From NCBI GenBank assembly GCA_002708825.1, contig PAPF01000041.1, positions 62,001 through 126,000 of the forward strand: a DNA stretch of 64,000 bases. The letters run 5' to 3'. Each line of letters begins with the position of its first letter. Positions within the stretch are counted from its first letter, which is position 1. The position numbers were made by a program, and so were the translations under genes. Below, piece by piece: positions 7,687 to 16,544 of this stretch. The DNA comes from Phyllobacteriaceae bacterium. Lineage in GTDB: Bacteria > Pseudomonadota > Alphaproteobacteria > Rhizobiales > Rhizobiaceae. The notes below the pieces were generated by a model that saw only the letters and a list, made by a program, of their open reading frames with translations, was not told where the DNA came from and ran no database searches.

Positions 7687-9606
7687 TCAGAGCCCCAAGG
7701 GCAGTGGCTTCAGCGTGTGCCGCTTCAGCGTGTGCCGCTTCACCGCCCGCAGGCTTTCCGGTGGTTCGGCCCGGCCCAGGACACGATGACCGGGGGAAAA
7801 CAGGCCGCCTTCGGCCCCGTACCGGGAGCAGGATAGGAAGGATTCGTCGCAGACCGTCAGGATGCCTCCTGTATCCAGTTCGAAAATCCGGTTCTTGTAG
7901 AGATTGGCGAAATACATCGGTCGCGGCGACCGGTAGGTCCGGAACAGGCTGCGCCCGGCAAACACGCCGCCCGGATTCTCGATTCCGAGATAGTCCAGCA
8001 CCGACAGCGCCATGTCGGACTGCTGGAAAGGCTCGTCGATGCGCATCGCCAGCGCCTCCGGCGTGATGGCCACCAGCAATCCCCAGTTTTCGACAAGATG
8101 CTCAAGCTCCTCGATCCGGGTGCGCCGCTTTTCCGGCGCGACCGAAGCCTCGTCGCTGGTGATGAGGACCAGTGTGTCTGACAGCAGGTCACGGGCGGCA
8201 AGGTCGCCGATCAGGCGGGCGAGCACCTGATCGGCATAGTCCCACGCCCGGTCACGCGGCGTTGCGCCCGGGTTTCCGGCAAAGGAAGCCGGCAAGTCGA
8301 AGGGATGATGCGTGCTCAGGGTGAAGAGCGTGGCGAACCAAGGGCGCCCGGTGTTCTCCTGCGCGGTCAATTCATCGAGCGCGCGATTGTAGAGATCCCC
8401 GTCCGGTACACCCCATTTTCCGCGCGGCACTGAATCGTCGAAATCCGCGGATCCGATGACGCGATCGAACCCTGCCTTCCTGGCAAATGTGTCCATCATC
8501 TGGAATTCCAGGTCCGCGCCCGACATGAACAGGGTCGTGTAGCCATGGGAGCGGAGCACCTGCGGCAGACACAACCTTGTTGCGCCATTGGCGATCTCGC
8601 TCATCTTCGGCGTGGCATTGGCAAGGCGGGGGAGGTCTCCGCAAAGCAAGGCGTAGGTCCCTCTGTTCGATTGGCGTTGATGGGTGATGAAGGCCGACCA
8701 GGAAATTCCCCTGCGCGCGATCGCATCGAGCCTCGGCATGACGATCCGGTTGTCCAGCCCGTAACGCGCTGCGTTGACCGGCAGGTGGCCGCCATTGGCC
8801 CCCTCCACCATGATCAGGAGGACGTTGCGCTTCTGTCGTGACCCAGCCGGCAGGCGGGAAGTACCCGACAAGTCGGGGGCGAAGACCATCGCCGCATCGG
8901 CCGGCAACTCCGCCGGTTCCCCATCCGTGAACGGAGTCGCGAAAGCACGTGTCGCGAGATCGGCAAGGTTGCAACTCACGAAATCCCGCTGGCGCCAGGG
9001 GGCAATCTGGGAGATGCCGGGAAAAAACTGCATTCCGGCGAGCAGCAGTGCACCGGCGACCCCCATTCTGAACGGAAGGCGCGCGGATGCGCGTCGTGCA
9101 ACCAGGTGCGCGCCCGCAACGATGGCGCCAAGCCAGGCCATCACGAGAACCGGATGGCGCAGTGAGGCTCCCGACCCCTGGAAGAAGTCGGCATCGAGGA
9201 GTTGGGCTGCATGGATCAGGAAATACGGTGACGCGAATTCATAGAGGAACTCGTAGTAACCGACATTCAGCGCGAGCCAGGCAATGGCCGCCAGGACAAA
9301 AAAGGCCCTGTGAATGCGGTAGAGGGCGACCAGCACGCCAGCCGCGATGATGCCTACGGCAATATCGCGCCCGGCGCCGGCGAGATCCTCGAGGCGGAAA
9401 CGCGCACCCGCTTCGAGCATGTAGAGCACCCTGAACGAGAGCGGCAGCGATGACATGACCAGGAGCAACCCGGTCGCGGCCAGGGCAGGCAAGGGAGCGC
9501 CGGGACCGGCCGGCCGGTGCACCCGCTCAACCACCCCTGAATCTCCGGCAGGCTCCATCTTCCAGCGGCTCCCGTGCCATGTTGGACACGCCAATCTCTC
9601 ATGCAT
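7687..9606 (-). CDS. LTA synthase/MdoB-like membrane sulfatase-fold transferase
   Basis: Inner-membrane protein of 639 aa. Roughly residues 35-215 hold about five transmembrane helices, and a periplasmic alkaline-phosphatase/sulfatase-fold domain begins at NVLLIMVEGANGGH. The nucleophile region SNRGTYALLCGDLP matches the LtaS/MdoB threonine motif, and STHHPFDLP supplies a conserved His. Family members transfer glycerol phosphate from phosphatidylglycerol to glycans. Where the family normally has Asp-His as metal ligands, this protein reads ITSDEASV, so one ligand looks changed. The C-terminus carries a duplicated KRHTL unit encoded by a 15-bp tandem repeat. It lies 21 bases after a second head-group transferase gene and is probably cotranscribed with it. 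Family confidence is high; activity is less certain. Confidence 0.83.
   Translation of the reverse strand: MHERLACPTWHGSRWKMEPAGDSGVVERVHRPAGPGAPLPALAATGLLLVMSSLPLSFRVLYMLEAGARFRLEDLAGAGRDIAVGIIAAGVLVALYRIHRAFFVLAAIAWLALNVGYYEFLYEFASPYFLIHAAQLLDADFFQGSGASLRHPVLVMAWLGAIVAGAHLVARRASARLPFRMGVAGALLLAGMQFFPGISQIAPWRQRDFVSCNLADLATRAFATPFTDGEPAELPADAAMVFAPDLSGTSRLPAGSRQKRNVLLIMVEGANGGHLPVNAARYGLDNRIVMPRLDAIARRGISWSAFITHQRQSNRGTYALLCGDLPRLANATPKMSEIANGATRLCLPQVLRSHGYTTLFMSGADLEFQMMDTFARKAGFDRVIGSADFDDSVPRGKWGVPDGDLYNRALDELTAQENTGRPWFATLFTLSTHHPFDLPASFAGNPGATPRDRAWDYADQVLARLIGDLAARDLLSDTLVLITSDEASVAPEKRRTRIEELEHLVENWGLLVAITPEALAMRIDEPFQQSDMALSVLDYLGIENPGGVFAGRSLFRTYRSPRPMYFANLYKNRIFELDTGGILTVCDESFLSCSRYGAEGGLFSPGHRVLGRAEPPESLRAVKRHTLKRHTLKPLPLGL
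7709..7738. repeat. 15-bp tandem duplication in 3' end of transferase gene
   Basis: TTCAGCGTGTGCCGC occurs twice in tandem without mismatch and is followed by a partial third copy (TTCACCG). It is in frame within the gene and produces the repeated KRHTL residues near the C-terminus, so the duplication keeps the frame. It looks like a replication-slippage product. Confidence 0.85.
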
Positions 9607-9627
9607 GCCGCCACGGACCGGTTCCGG

Positions 9628-11415
9628 TCAATAGTGTTCGATCTTTCCGTCAGTGGTCAGGAAAGGCCGGTCATGCGGCTCGAAGGCCGGGCTGAAGAAG
9701 CTGCGCTCCCGGTCGAGGCCCGGCACGTCGATCCCGGCCAGGTCGAGCATGCTTGTGGCCAGGTCCCCGGTCGTGACCGGCCTGAGCGCGTTGGCGCCGA
9801 TTGCCCGGACCCTTTGCGGCGATGCCGCCCGCGTGACGGCCGGCAGCCATGCCAAGAGCGGGATCTGCCCGTCCGGCTTGCGGAAACCGCGAAAGCCGTG
9901 CCCTTTCCTCATCTGCTTGTCGTCATACAGGCGCTGCCCGTGATCCGAGAAATAAAGCACCGAACCGTGCATGCCTGTCTCCGCATGCCGGCGGATCACC
10001 TCCGACAGCATCCAGTCCGTGTAGGAGATCGTCCGGTCGTATTGGTCGATAACCTCGGCTTGCGCATCCCCGATTCCCTTGTAGGCATGGGCTTCACGCA
10101 CCGGCACGTCGGGCTCCCCGAGTGTCCAGTCCGCCGGATACCGTTGCGGGTAATTGGTGTGGCTGCCCAACGTGTGCAGGATGATCAGCTTGCGCGGGGC
10201 GGCATCGCGCAGCGCACGGTCCAGTTCGGGCAGCATTTCGCCGTCTAGCACCGTGTTCCAGAAACCGTAATTGGTCGTGACCACGGTTTCTGCCTCCCCC
10301 ATGATCAGGGCAAGCTGGTTTCCCACCGCATTTCGATGCGTTCCCTGGTTGGAGATCCACCATGTACGGTATCCGGCCTCCCGGAAGGCGCTGACAAGCG
10401 AACGGGTCTGGAAGAACCGGTCGGGATCCGCCGGCGTGGCGAAGGAAAACGAGAGCGGCAGGCTCCGGCTTGTGGTCGATGCCGGGCTGGTGGCGTCGCG
10501 GAACACGAACAGGCCGTCGAGACCGGACAGCCGCGGATTGGTGGGCCGCGGATATCCGTAGAGGCTCCAGTTCGCCGACCGTGACGATTCGCCGATCACG
10601 ATGATATGTGTCTCGCCCTGCGGGCGCCCCGGCGCGAGCCTGGCGCCGAAGACATGGCGGTTGCGGATGGCAGCCAGTTCGGAGAGTTCCCTTCTTTCGC
10701 CAAGCACGGTCGCCAATCCCGACAGGGTGTGCGTCAGCGGATTGACGCCGAGGCTTGCCGCCAGATGCTCGACCAGGCGGGTCGGCAGAAAGACATCGCG
10801 CTTGCTGCCGGCAAGCGCGAGGCTTGCCGCCAGGACGGTCGAGGGGATTGTCACCGCCACGATCGCAACGAGCAGTTTCTCCCGGAACCGGTACTGGTCG
10901 AGACGGGTCCTGGCGATGGCAAGGCCGAGGAAGACGACGACCAGAAGCACGCCCCCGCCAACGGGCAGTGCATGGCTTGCGACGAATTCCACCGCCTCGG
11001 CAGGATTGACGAAGAACACCGACTCCAGCGCGCCGAGCGACACCAGTCCGCCGAAGGCCAGCAGATGAACGATGTCGATCAGGTTCATGACCAGCACGGG
11101 AATGGCGAGCGCGAGGATCAGGACCAGCGGCCGGACCAGTATGATCAGGCCAAGAAAGAAACTGACGGAAACAACCAGTGACAACAGGTTGGTGAGATCG
11201 GGAAACTTCCACCAGTACAGCGCCGCCGGCGCAGCCAGGAACGCGGCCATGACGAGGCAGACGGCGCCAAAGGCCAGCCCGCGAGCCAGCCTGCCGCGCG
11301 AGCCGCCGGACTGACCTGTCTTGCCCAATGACGCCAAGCCTCCCGCTGATGACCGGGCCAATAAACCGAAAAGCCGGAACGACTTCAAGTGCGCCCCGGC
11401 ACCCGGACCGGCCAT
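9628..11415 (-). CDS. Phosphoethanolamine-transferase-like membrane protein (EptA/CptA family)
   Basis: Protein of about 595 aa. Five hydrophobic helices in the first 200 residues are followed by a periplasmic sulfatase-fold domain. The domain starts HIIVIGESSRSANWSLYGY with the GE metal ligand seen in the EptA/CptA family. The probable nucleophile segment is PASTTSRSLPLSF, the DH ligands are in LYFSDHGQRLYD, and a late His is in KGHGFRGF. The expected reaction is transfer of phosphoethanolamine from phosphatidylethanolamine to lipid A or another glycan, releasing diacylglycerol. ATG 11415 is preceded by AGGGG; a GTG one codon earlier is possible. It is divergent from the interrupted sulfotransferase and upstream of the LTA-synthase-like gene. 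Acceptor inferred only. Confidence 0.85.
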   Translation of the reverse strand: MAGPGAGAHLKSFRLFGLLARSSAGGLASLGKTGQSGGSRGRLARGLAFGAVCLVMAAFLAAPAALYWWKFPDLTNLLSLVVSVSFFLGLIILVRPLVLILALAIPVLVMNLIDIVHLLAFGGLVSLGALESVFFVNPAEAVEFVASHALPVGGGVLLVVVFLGLAIARTRLDQYRFREKLLVAIVAVTIPSTVLAASLALAGSKRDVFLPTRLVEHLAASLGVNPLTHTLSGLATVLGERRELSELAAIRNRHVFGARLAPGRPQGETHIIVIGESSRSANWSLYGYPRPTNPRLSGLDGLFVFRDATSPASTTSRSLPLSFSFATPADPDRFFQTRSLVSAFREAGYRTWWISNQGTHRNAVGNQLALIMGEAETVVTTNYGFWNTVLDGEMLPELDRALRDAAPRKLIILHTLGSHTNYPQRYPADWTLGEPDVPVREAHAYKGIGDAQAEVIDQYDRTISYTDWMLSEVIRRHAETGMHGSVLYFSDHGQRLYDDKQMRKGHGFRGFRKPDGQIPLLAWLPAVTRAASPQRVRAIGANALRPVTTGDLATSMLDLAGIDVPGLDRERSFFSPAFEPHDRPFLTTDGKIEHY

Positions 11416-11552
11416 CACCCCTGGTCATTGACATGCGCCAGCGCGCGTCGCCATGCTGGTGGCGCCGGGCATCGCCCGTTCACGCGCTTGGCCAGCCGGG
11501 AATGCGGCGGTCCGCCCTGCTTCGGTCTTCCCCCCCTGAATGGAAACCGGCG

Positions 11553-12314
11553 ATGAGAAAAACCAAGGTATTTGTTGTCGGTGCGCCGAAGACCGGCACC
11601 ACGACGGCAGCGACCATGCTCAATCTGCTGGGATACCGGACATCCAGTTGGCCGGTCTACCGCCTCTTCCATTGCCTCCAGAAGCGCGACCTCAAAGCCC
11701 TGATGGCCGAGATCGACGCGCATGACGCCTTCGAGGATCTTCCCTGGACGGTTCTCTACAGGGTGGTCGATCAGGCGTGCCCCGGCTCGAAGTTCATCCT
11801 GACCGTTCGCGACGAGGACAAGTGGATCCGGTCCATGGTCTCCTACAACGGCTTCTGGCCGGACCCCGCACGCCGGTTCCTGATGGGACTGGCCGCGCCC
11901 GCCGGCTTTGAAGAGTAGCATCTTGCCTGGTACCGCCGGCACAACGCCTCGGTCATCGAGTGGTTTCGCGACAGGCCTTCCGACCTGCTTGTCGTGGATT
12001 GGGAGTCAGGACAAGGATGGAAGGAGCTTTGCGCCCTCCTCGGTTGCACGCCACCCGGCGCCGACATGCCGCATGTCCGGCGAACCAACCATGCCGGCCT
12101 TGCGGCGCGAATGTTCCGGCTGTCCGCCGGTCCCATGCGCCTTCTTCGCCGGATCGGACCGGTGAACCGCCATTGGGTTGCAGGCGACGACAGGTTTGAT
12201 CCTGAACGTCCCTGGATTGCCGGTCCGGCAGATGAGCAGGCGAGTGTGGAATTGTGGAAGCCCGGGCTGCTTTTCCGGCTTGGACGGGCGATCTCGGCGC
12301 GCCTGGCCCCCTGA
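11553..12314 (+). pseudogene. Sulfotransferase-family gene interrupted by in-frame amber stop
   Basis: Reading from ATG 11553, the protein begins with the PAPS 5'-phosphosulfate loop GAPKTGTTTAATML. It continues through TVRDEDKWIRSM, which resembles the 3'-phosphate-binding Arg/Ser segment, to a TAG at 11916-11918. The same frame then stays open to TGA 12312-12314 and encodes the typical rest of the family, including WYRRHNASVIEWF, LLVVDWESGQGWKELCALLG and the closing basic helix. With the TAG read as an amino acid the product is 253 aa, a normal size. A single C-to-T change from CAG (Gln) would explain the stop. No frameshift is involved. It is either a recent pseudogene, a sequencing error, or a case of readthrough. 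Confidence 0.85.
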
Positions 12315-12629
12315 ACAATCGGCGCGGGGCACAGGCTCACGCCCCTGCTTTCGATCTTCCGTCTTCAGTGGTCCTGCGGGACGACCGTTCGCTGGTCGAT
12401 CCGATGGTGGAACGCCTGCTGGACCTTGGCCGGTCACGATGACGGCGTGCGGGTCAAGGCCATGAGCAGATGGTTTCACATGGCGGGATTTCGGCAGCGG
12501 CCAGCGGACCGGACCGCACGCATGTTCCCCATGGCAGAACGCAATCCGCCACCAACCGGTGCCGCGTTACCTTCGTGGCGTTCGGCCTTGCCGATTCCAC
12601 CGCGCCGGGATTCAAGCTATTTCAGTTGA
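12315..12629. other. 315-base gap without a supported gene
   Basis: Between the broken sulfotransferase and the antiporter no convincing gene is seen. A short open frame in a different phase (ending near 12442 with LRDDRSLVDPMVERLLDL) has a protein-like look and might be a remnant C-terminus of a lost gene, but it has no start or context that supports it. No terminator or riboswitch-like fold was recognised. Confidence 0.4.
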
Positions 12630-15128
12630 ATGGATATCGTTCTCGTCACCACGGTCATAGCGTCGCTCTTCCTGGTCATCGGCACGGCCGAACCCCTCGC
12701 CGCCCGCCTGCGCGTGCCCTACAGCGTGATACTCGCGGCGCTCGGTGTGCTGATCGGGGCAGCGGCGATCTTCTTCCTGCAGACGGAACTGACCGACGCG
12801 CTCAATCCCGTGGCGGAGGCAATCCTCGGGCTGCCGATCCGGTCCAACGTCTTCCTCTATGTCTTCCTGCCGACGCTCCTTTTCCAGGCGACGCTCGGCA
12901 TGAACCTGCGCCGGATGCTGGACGACTGGGTGCCGATCCTGGTTCTGGCGGTGGTCGCGGTGGTCGTCGCAACGCTCGGCGTGGGATACGCGCTGTCCTG
13001 GGCAAGCGCGCTGCCGCTGGCAGCCTGCCTGCTGATCGGGGCGATTGTCTCCACGACCGATCCGTCCGCCGTCGTCACCATCTTCCGCTCGATCTCGGCC
13101 CCACGCCGGCTTGCACGCATCATCGAGGGGGAAAGCCTCCTGAACGATGCCGCGGCCATCGCGCTGTTCGGGCTGTTCATGGGCTTCGTCATGATGGGCG
13201 TGCCGGACCCGGATCTCGGCGAGGCACTCGCGCGTTTTCCCGTGCTGATCGCAGGCGGCGCCGTCACCGGCTGGCTGGCGGCGATGATCGCCGTCCGGGT
13301 CATGGCCCTGTTCAACAGGTTCGAACTGGCGCAGATATCGATCTCGGTCGCGCTTCCCTATCTGGCCTATATCGGGGCCGAGCAGAGCATTGGAGCCTCC
13401 GGCGTGATCGCCGTGGTTGCAGCCGGCCTGACGATGAACCTCACCGGACCGGGACGTGTCCCGCCGCAGGCATGGACGAACCTGCGCGAACTCTGGAACG
13501 TGCTGGCCCATTGGGCCGGGGCGCTGATCTTCATCCTCGCCGCGCTTCTGATCCCGCGGCTGCTGGAGGAGGTGCGGCTCGGTGATTTCGTCCTGGTCGG
13601 CGTGGTGGTGCTGGCCGCAATCGCGGCCCGTGCTGTGATCCTGTTCGGACTCCTGCCGCTTCTGACCGTCCTGAGGCTCTCGCCGGCGGTGGAGCCACCT
13701 TACCGGGTCGCCATCCTCTGGGGCGGCCTGCGCGGCGCGGTGACACTGGCGCTGGCGCTCGCGGTGACAGAGAGCTTCCGTGTTCCCGATGACATTCAAC
13801 GCGTCGTCGGCATCCTGGCGACCGGCTTCACGCTCTTCACCCTGATCGTCCAGGGCACCACGCTGCGGCTCGTGATCGGCCGGCTCGGGCTTGACCGGCT
13901 CTCGCCCATCGACGAGGCCCTGTCGCGCCAGGTTGTCGCTGTCGCGCTCCAGACGGTGCGCGAGGACGTGGCCCGCACGACCGGCAACTATGACCTGAAC
14001 CACGATACCGTTCGTTCGGAAGCCAAGCGGTTCGCCGAGCGGCTCGATGCCGCCGTGAAGTCGGCCGAAGAGAGCGGCGACATCCTCGACCGCGACCGGA
14101 TCACGCTCGGGCTCATCGCGCTGGCGGGCCATGAGCGCGACACCATCCTGGCCCGCGTGCGCGAACGGAGGATCTCGGCGCGCATGGCCGAGCAGGTCGT
14201 TTCGAACGCCGACCGGCTGATCGAGGGGACGCGGTCCCAGGGCCGGAGCGGCTACCAGCGCGCTGCCCGCCGCAGCGTCGCCTATGGCCGTGCCTTCCGC
14301 CTCGCCGTGCTGCTGAACGGCCGCCTCGGCCTGTCGGGACCGCTGGCGAGAATGACTGCCGACCGTTTTGAACTCCTGCTCTCGCAGCGGCTCATCCTGC
14401 GCGATCTCGGCGCCTTCATCGAAGGGCGCATCCGGCGCATTCATGGCCGGCGGGTGGCCGAGTTGCTGCAGGAACTGCTCGCCCGGCGCATCGAGGCCGT
14501 GGAAACGGCGCTGGAAGGCTTGCGCCTGCAATATCCTGGCTACGCGGAGGAACTGGAACGCCGCTTCATCCGGCGCACGGCGCTGCGGCTTGAAGAACGG
14601 GAATACGTCGCCATGCGCGAGGACGGACTGATCGGCGCGGAGGTCCATACCGCGCTGATGCAGGAACTCGATGCCCGCCGGGCCGCCGCAGAGGAGCGCC
14701 CGCGCCTCGACATCGCGCTTCAGCGTGCCGAACTCGTGCGGCAGTTCCCGCTCTTCGCCGGGCTCGACGAAACGTCACTCAAGCGTCTCGCACGGACCCT
14801 GAGGACACGTTACGTGAATGCCGGCGATGTCATCATCCGCAAGGACAGCCCCGCAAGAAGCGTCTTCTTCATTGCCTCGGGGGCCGTCGAACTGGAGAGC
14901 GCCGGCCAGACCTGGCGGCTTGGCCGCGGCGAGATGTTCGGCCAGATGGCCGTGTTGATGAAGAAGGCCCGGCGGGCGGAGGTTCGTGCCATCGCCCCGT
15001 CGACGCTGCTCGCCCTCGACGAGGCGCGCTTCCGTCGGCTGCTGGCCCGCAGCACGGCCCTTCAGCACGCGGTGCGCGAGAGCGCCGAAAAGCGCGGGAT
15101 CGATCCGGAGGAATTGCTCGCCGGCTGA
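12630..15128 (+). CDS. CPA1 Na+/H+ antiporter with C-terminal cyclic-nucleotide-binding domain
   Basis: 832-aa fusion. Residues 1-420 form the NhaP/CPA1 exchanger with about 12-13 hydrophobic helices; the ion-binding region contains STTDPSAVV and EGESLLNDAAA, both typical of CPA1. Residues 430-690 are hydrophilic, helical and rich in Arg/Glu. The last 130 residues are a CNBD/CAP-ED domain: FPLFAGLDETSLKRLARTL, then VNAGDVIIRKDSPARSVFFI and GRGEMFGQMAVLMKKARRAEVRA. The phosphate-binding cassette normally reads GE-x(n)-R-A; here GEMFG and RRAEVRA are present. The exchanger should swap Na+ (or K+) for H+ across the inner membrane, with the CNBD a candidate regulatory module. It is a single gene with a 273-base gap downstream that holds nothing I recognise. 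Confidence 0.9.
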   Translation: MDIVLVTTVIASLFLVIGTAEPLAARLRVPYSVILAALGVLIGAAAIFFLQTELTDALNPVAEAILGLPIRSNVFLYVFLPTLLFQATLGMNLRRMLDDWVPILVLAVVAVVVATLGVGYALSWASALPLAACLLIGAIVSTTDPSAVVTIFRSISAPRRLARIIEGESLLNDAAAIALFGLFMGFVMMGVPDPDLGEALARFPVLIAGGAVTGWLAAMIAVRVMALFNRFELAQISISVALPYLAYIGAEQSIGASGVIAVVAAGLTMNLTGPGRVPPQAWTNLRELWNVLAHWAGALIFILAALLIPRLLEEVRLGDFVLVGVVVLAAIAARAVILFGLLPLLTVLRLSPAVEPPYRVAILWGGLRGAVTLALALAVTESFRVPDDIQRVVGILATGFTLFTLIVQGTTLRLVIGRLGLDRLSPIDEALSRQVVAVALQTVREDVARTTGNYDLNHDTVRSEAKRFAERLDAAVKSAEESGDILDRDRITLGLIALAGHERDTILARVRERRISARMAEQVVSNADRLIEGTRSQGRSGYQRAARRSVAYGRAFRLAVLLNGRLGLSGPLARMTADRFELLLSQRLILRDLGAFIEGRIRRIHGRRVAELLQELLARRIEAVETALEGLRLQYPGYAEELERRFIRRTALRLEEREYVAMREDGLIGAEVHTALMQELDARRAAAEERPRLDIALQRAELVRQFPLFAGLDETSLKRLARTLRTRYVNAGDVIIRKDSPARSVFFIASGAVELESAGQTWRLGRGEMFGQMAVLMKKARRAEVRAIAPSTLLALDEARFRRLLARSTALQHAVRESAEKRGIDPEELLAG

Positions 15129-15401
15129 AATGCGTTGCCGCTCTCGCACAGGTCCCCGGAGAGCGGACGGACGAGGGAATGGCACGCCGGCCGGGGTCGG
15201 TGCCGACACTGCGGAGAGTGAAGTTGCGTTCCGGCGCTACACGGCTCCGATTGCTATCCTTTTCTGCTCCCATGAGGGTCCGCCGACAGACCCTTTCACC
15301 CCACTGCGGTGAGGCGGCACAGGGCGAGGCCATGCGACTGTTCGACCGCCCCGAGGGCGAGCCATGGCAGGAGGCCGATGCGGCTTGAAGCCGCGTGCCG
15401 G

Positions 15402-16130
15402 TCAGATCGAGCGCTGGTTGACCCGTCTTGAAAGCTCCGCCGCGCTTTCCACCCGCTCGGAATAGCGGTCGACGAGACAGGCCGAGCGGCCGCGCACCAT
15501 CCAGGTGAACTTCACCAGTTCCTCGATCACGTCGACGATGCGGTTGTAGTAGGCCGAGGGTTTCATGCGGTCGTTGGCGTCGAACTCCATGAAGGCCTTG
15601 GCCACCGAGGACTGGTTGGGAATGGTGACCATGCGCATCCAGCGCCCGAGCACCCGCATCTGGTTGACAGCGTTGAAGCTCTGCGAGCCGCCGCAGACCT
15701 GCATCACGGCCAGCGTCTTGCCTTGCGTCGGGCGCACCGCGCCCAGCGCCAGCGGGATCCAGTCGATCTGCGCCTTCATGATGCCGGTCATGGCGCCATG
15801 GCGCTCGGGCGACACCCACACCATGCCCTCCGCCCAGGTGGCGAGGTCACGCAGTTCCTTCACCTTCGGGTGGTCGGGCTCCTCGGCGTCCGGCAGCGGC
15901 AGGCCGCGCGGATCGAAGATGCGGGTCTCGCATCCATGCCACCGGAGCAACCGTTCGGCTTCCAGCGCCACGAGGCGGGAGAACGACCGCTTTCGCAGCG
16001 AACCGTAGAGCAGCAGGATGCGCGGCGCGTGGCCGGGATCGTCCGCGCTCTTCAGGTAGTCCGGGTCCACCGGCTGCATCTGCGAGAAATCGACATTGGG
16101 CAGGTCGTGCTCAATCATGTTTTCTGTCAC
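15402..16130 (-). CDS. arsH: ArsH, NADPH-dependent FMN oxidoreductase
   Basis: 242 aa. The flavodoxin-like core starts [20 protein letters not shown], whose GSLRxxS loop binds the FMN phosphate. The segment [20 protein letters not shown] is highly characteristic of ArsH, and the C-terminal [18 protein letters not shown] also fits. ArsH oxidises trivalent organoarsenicals, and in some organisms reduces other substrates. It is the last gene of the ars operon, three bases after arsC. The first codon is GTG 16130; ATG 16118 is an alternative. Length matches the family. Confidence 0.93.
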   Translation of the reverse strand: MTENMIEHDLPNVDFSQMQPVDPDYLKSADDPGHAPRILLLYGSLRKRSFSRLVALEAERLLRWHGCETRIFDPRGLPLPDAEEPDHPKVKELRDLATWAEGMVWVSPERHGAMTGIMKAQIDWIPLALGAVRPTQGKTLAVMQVCGGSQSFNAVNQMRVLGRWMRMVTIPNQSSVAKAFMEFDANDRMKPSAYYNRIVDVIEELVKFTWMVRGRSACLVDRYSERVESAAELSRRVNQRSI

Positions 16131-16133
16131 GGC

Positions 16134-16544
16134 TCACGCGCCTTTCGTCCTGATGATTTCGCCGTCCTCCTTGGTGAAGTCGCCGATGACCGGATTGTCG
16201 AGAAGTTCCAGCACGGTCTCGGACGGACGGCACAGCCGGATGCCCTTGCGTGTGACCACGATGGGCCGGTTGACCAGAACCGGATGCTCCAGCATGGCGT
16301 CGAGGATGGACTCGTCGCTCACCTCCGGGCCGGTCAGGCCGAGCGCCTCGGCAGGCGACTTGCTTACCCGCAGGGCCGTGCGCGGCGTGAGTCCGGCGCC
16401 GGCGAACAGCGCCAGCAGTTGCGGCCGCGTCCAGCCGGTCTTCAGATACTCGATGACGACCGGCTCCTCGCCCGAGGCGCGGATCATCTCCAGCGTGTTG
16501 CGTGACGTCCCGCAGTCGGGGTTGTGGTGGATGACGACCGTCAT
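16134..16544 (-). CDS. arsC: Arsenate reductase, glutaredoxin-dependent type
   Basis: 136-aa ArsC of the thioredoxin-fold (R773-like) class. The catalytic Cys is in IHHNPDCGTSRNTLEMI (Cys11), and the conserved region around LVNRPIVVTRKGIRLCRPSE supplies the arginine that stabilises the arsenate adduct. It reduces As(V) to As(III) using glutathione and glutaredoxin. The start overlaps the upstream LMW-PTP-type reductase by four bases. Two mechanistically different reductases are therefore cotranscribed. Confidence 0.93.
   Translation of the reverse strand: MTVVIHHNPDCGTSRNTLEMIRASGEEPVVIEYLKTGWTRPQLLALFAGAGLTPRTALRVSKSPAEALGLTGPEVSDESILDAMLEHPVLVNRPIVVTRKGIRLCRPSETVLELLDNPVIGDFTKEDGEIIRTKGA

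Noticed and set aside
12612-14648. 678-codon open frame opposite the antiporter
   Set aside because: Shadow of the antiporter gene; low-complexity Asp/Arg/Gln-rich translation.
15129-15401. Short open frames between the antiporter and arsH
   Set aside because: No start signal, no similarity pattern and mutually overlapping; I see nothing supported in this gap.
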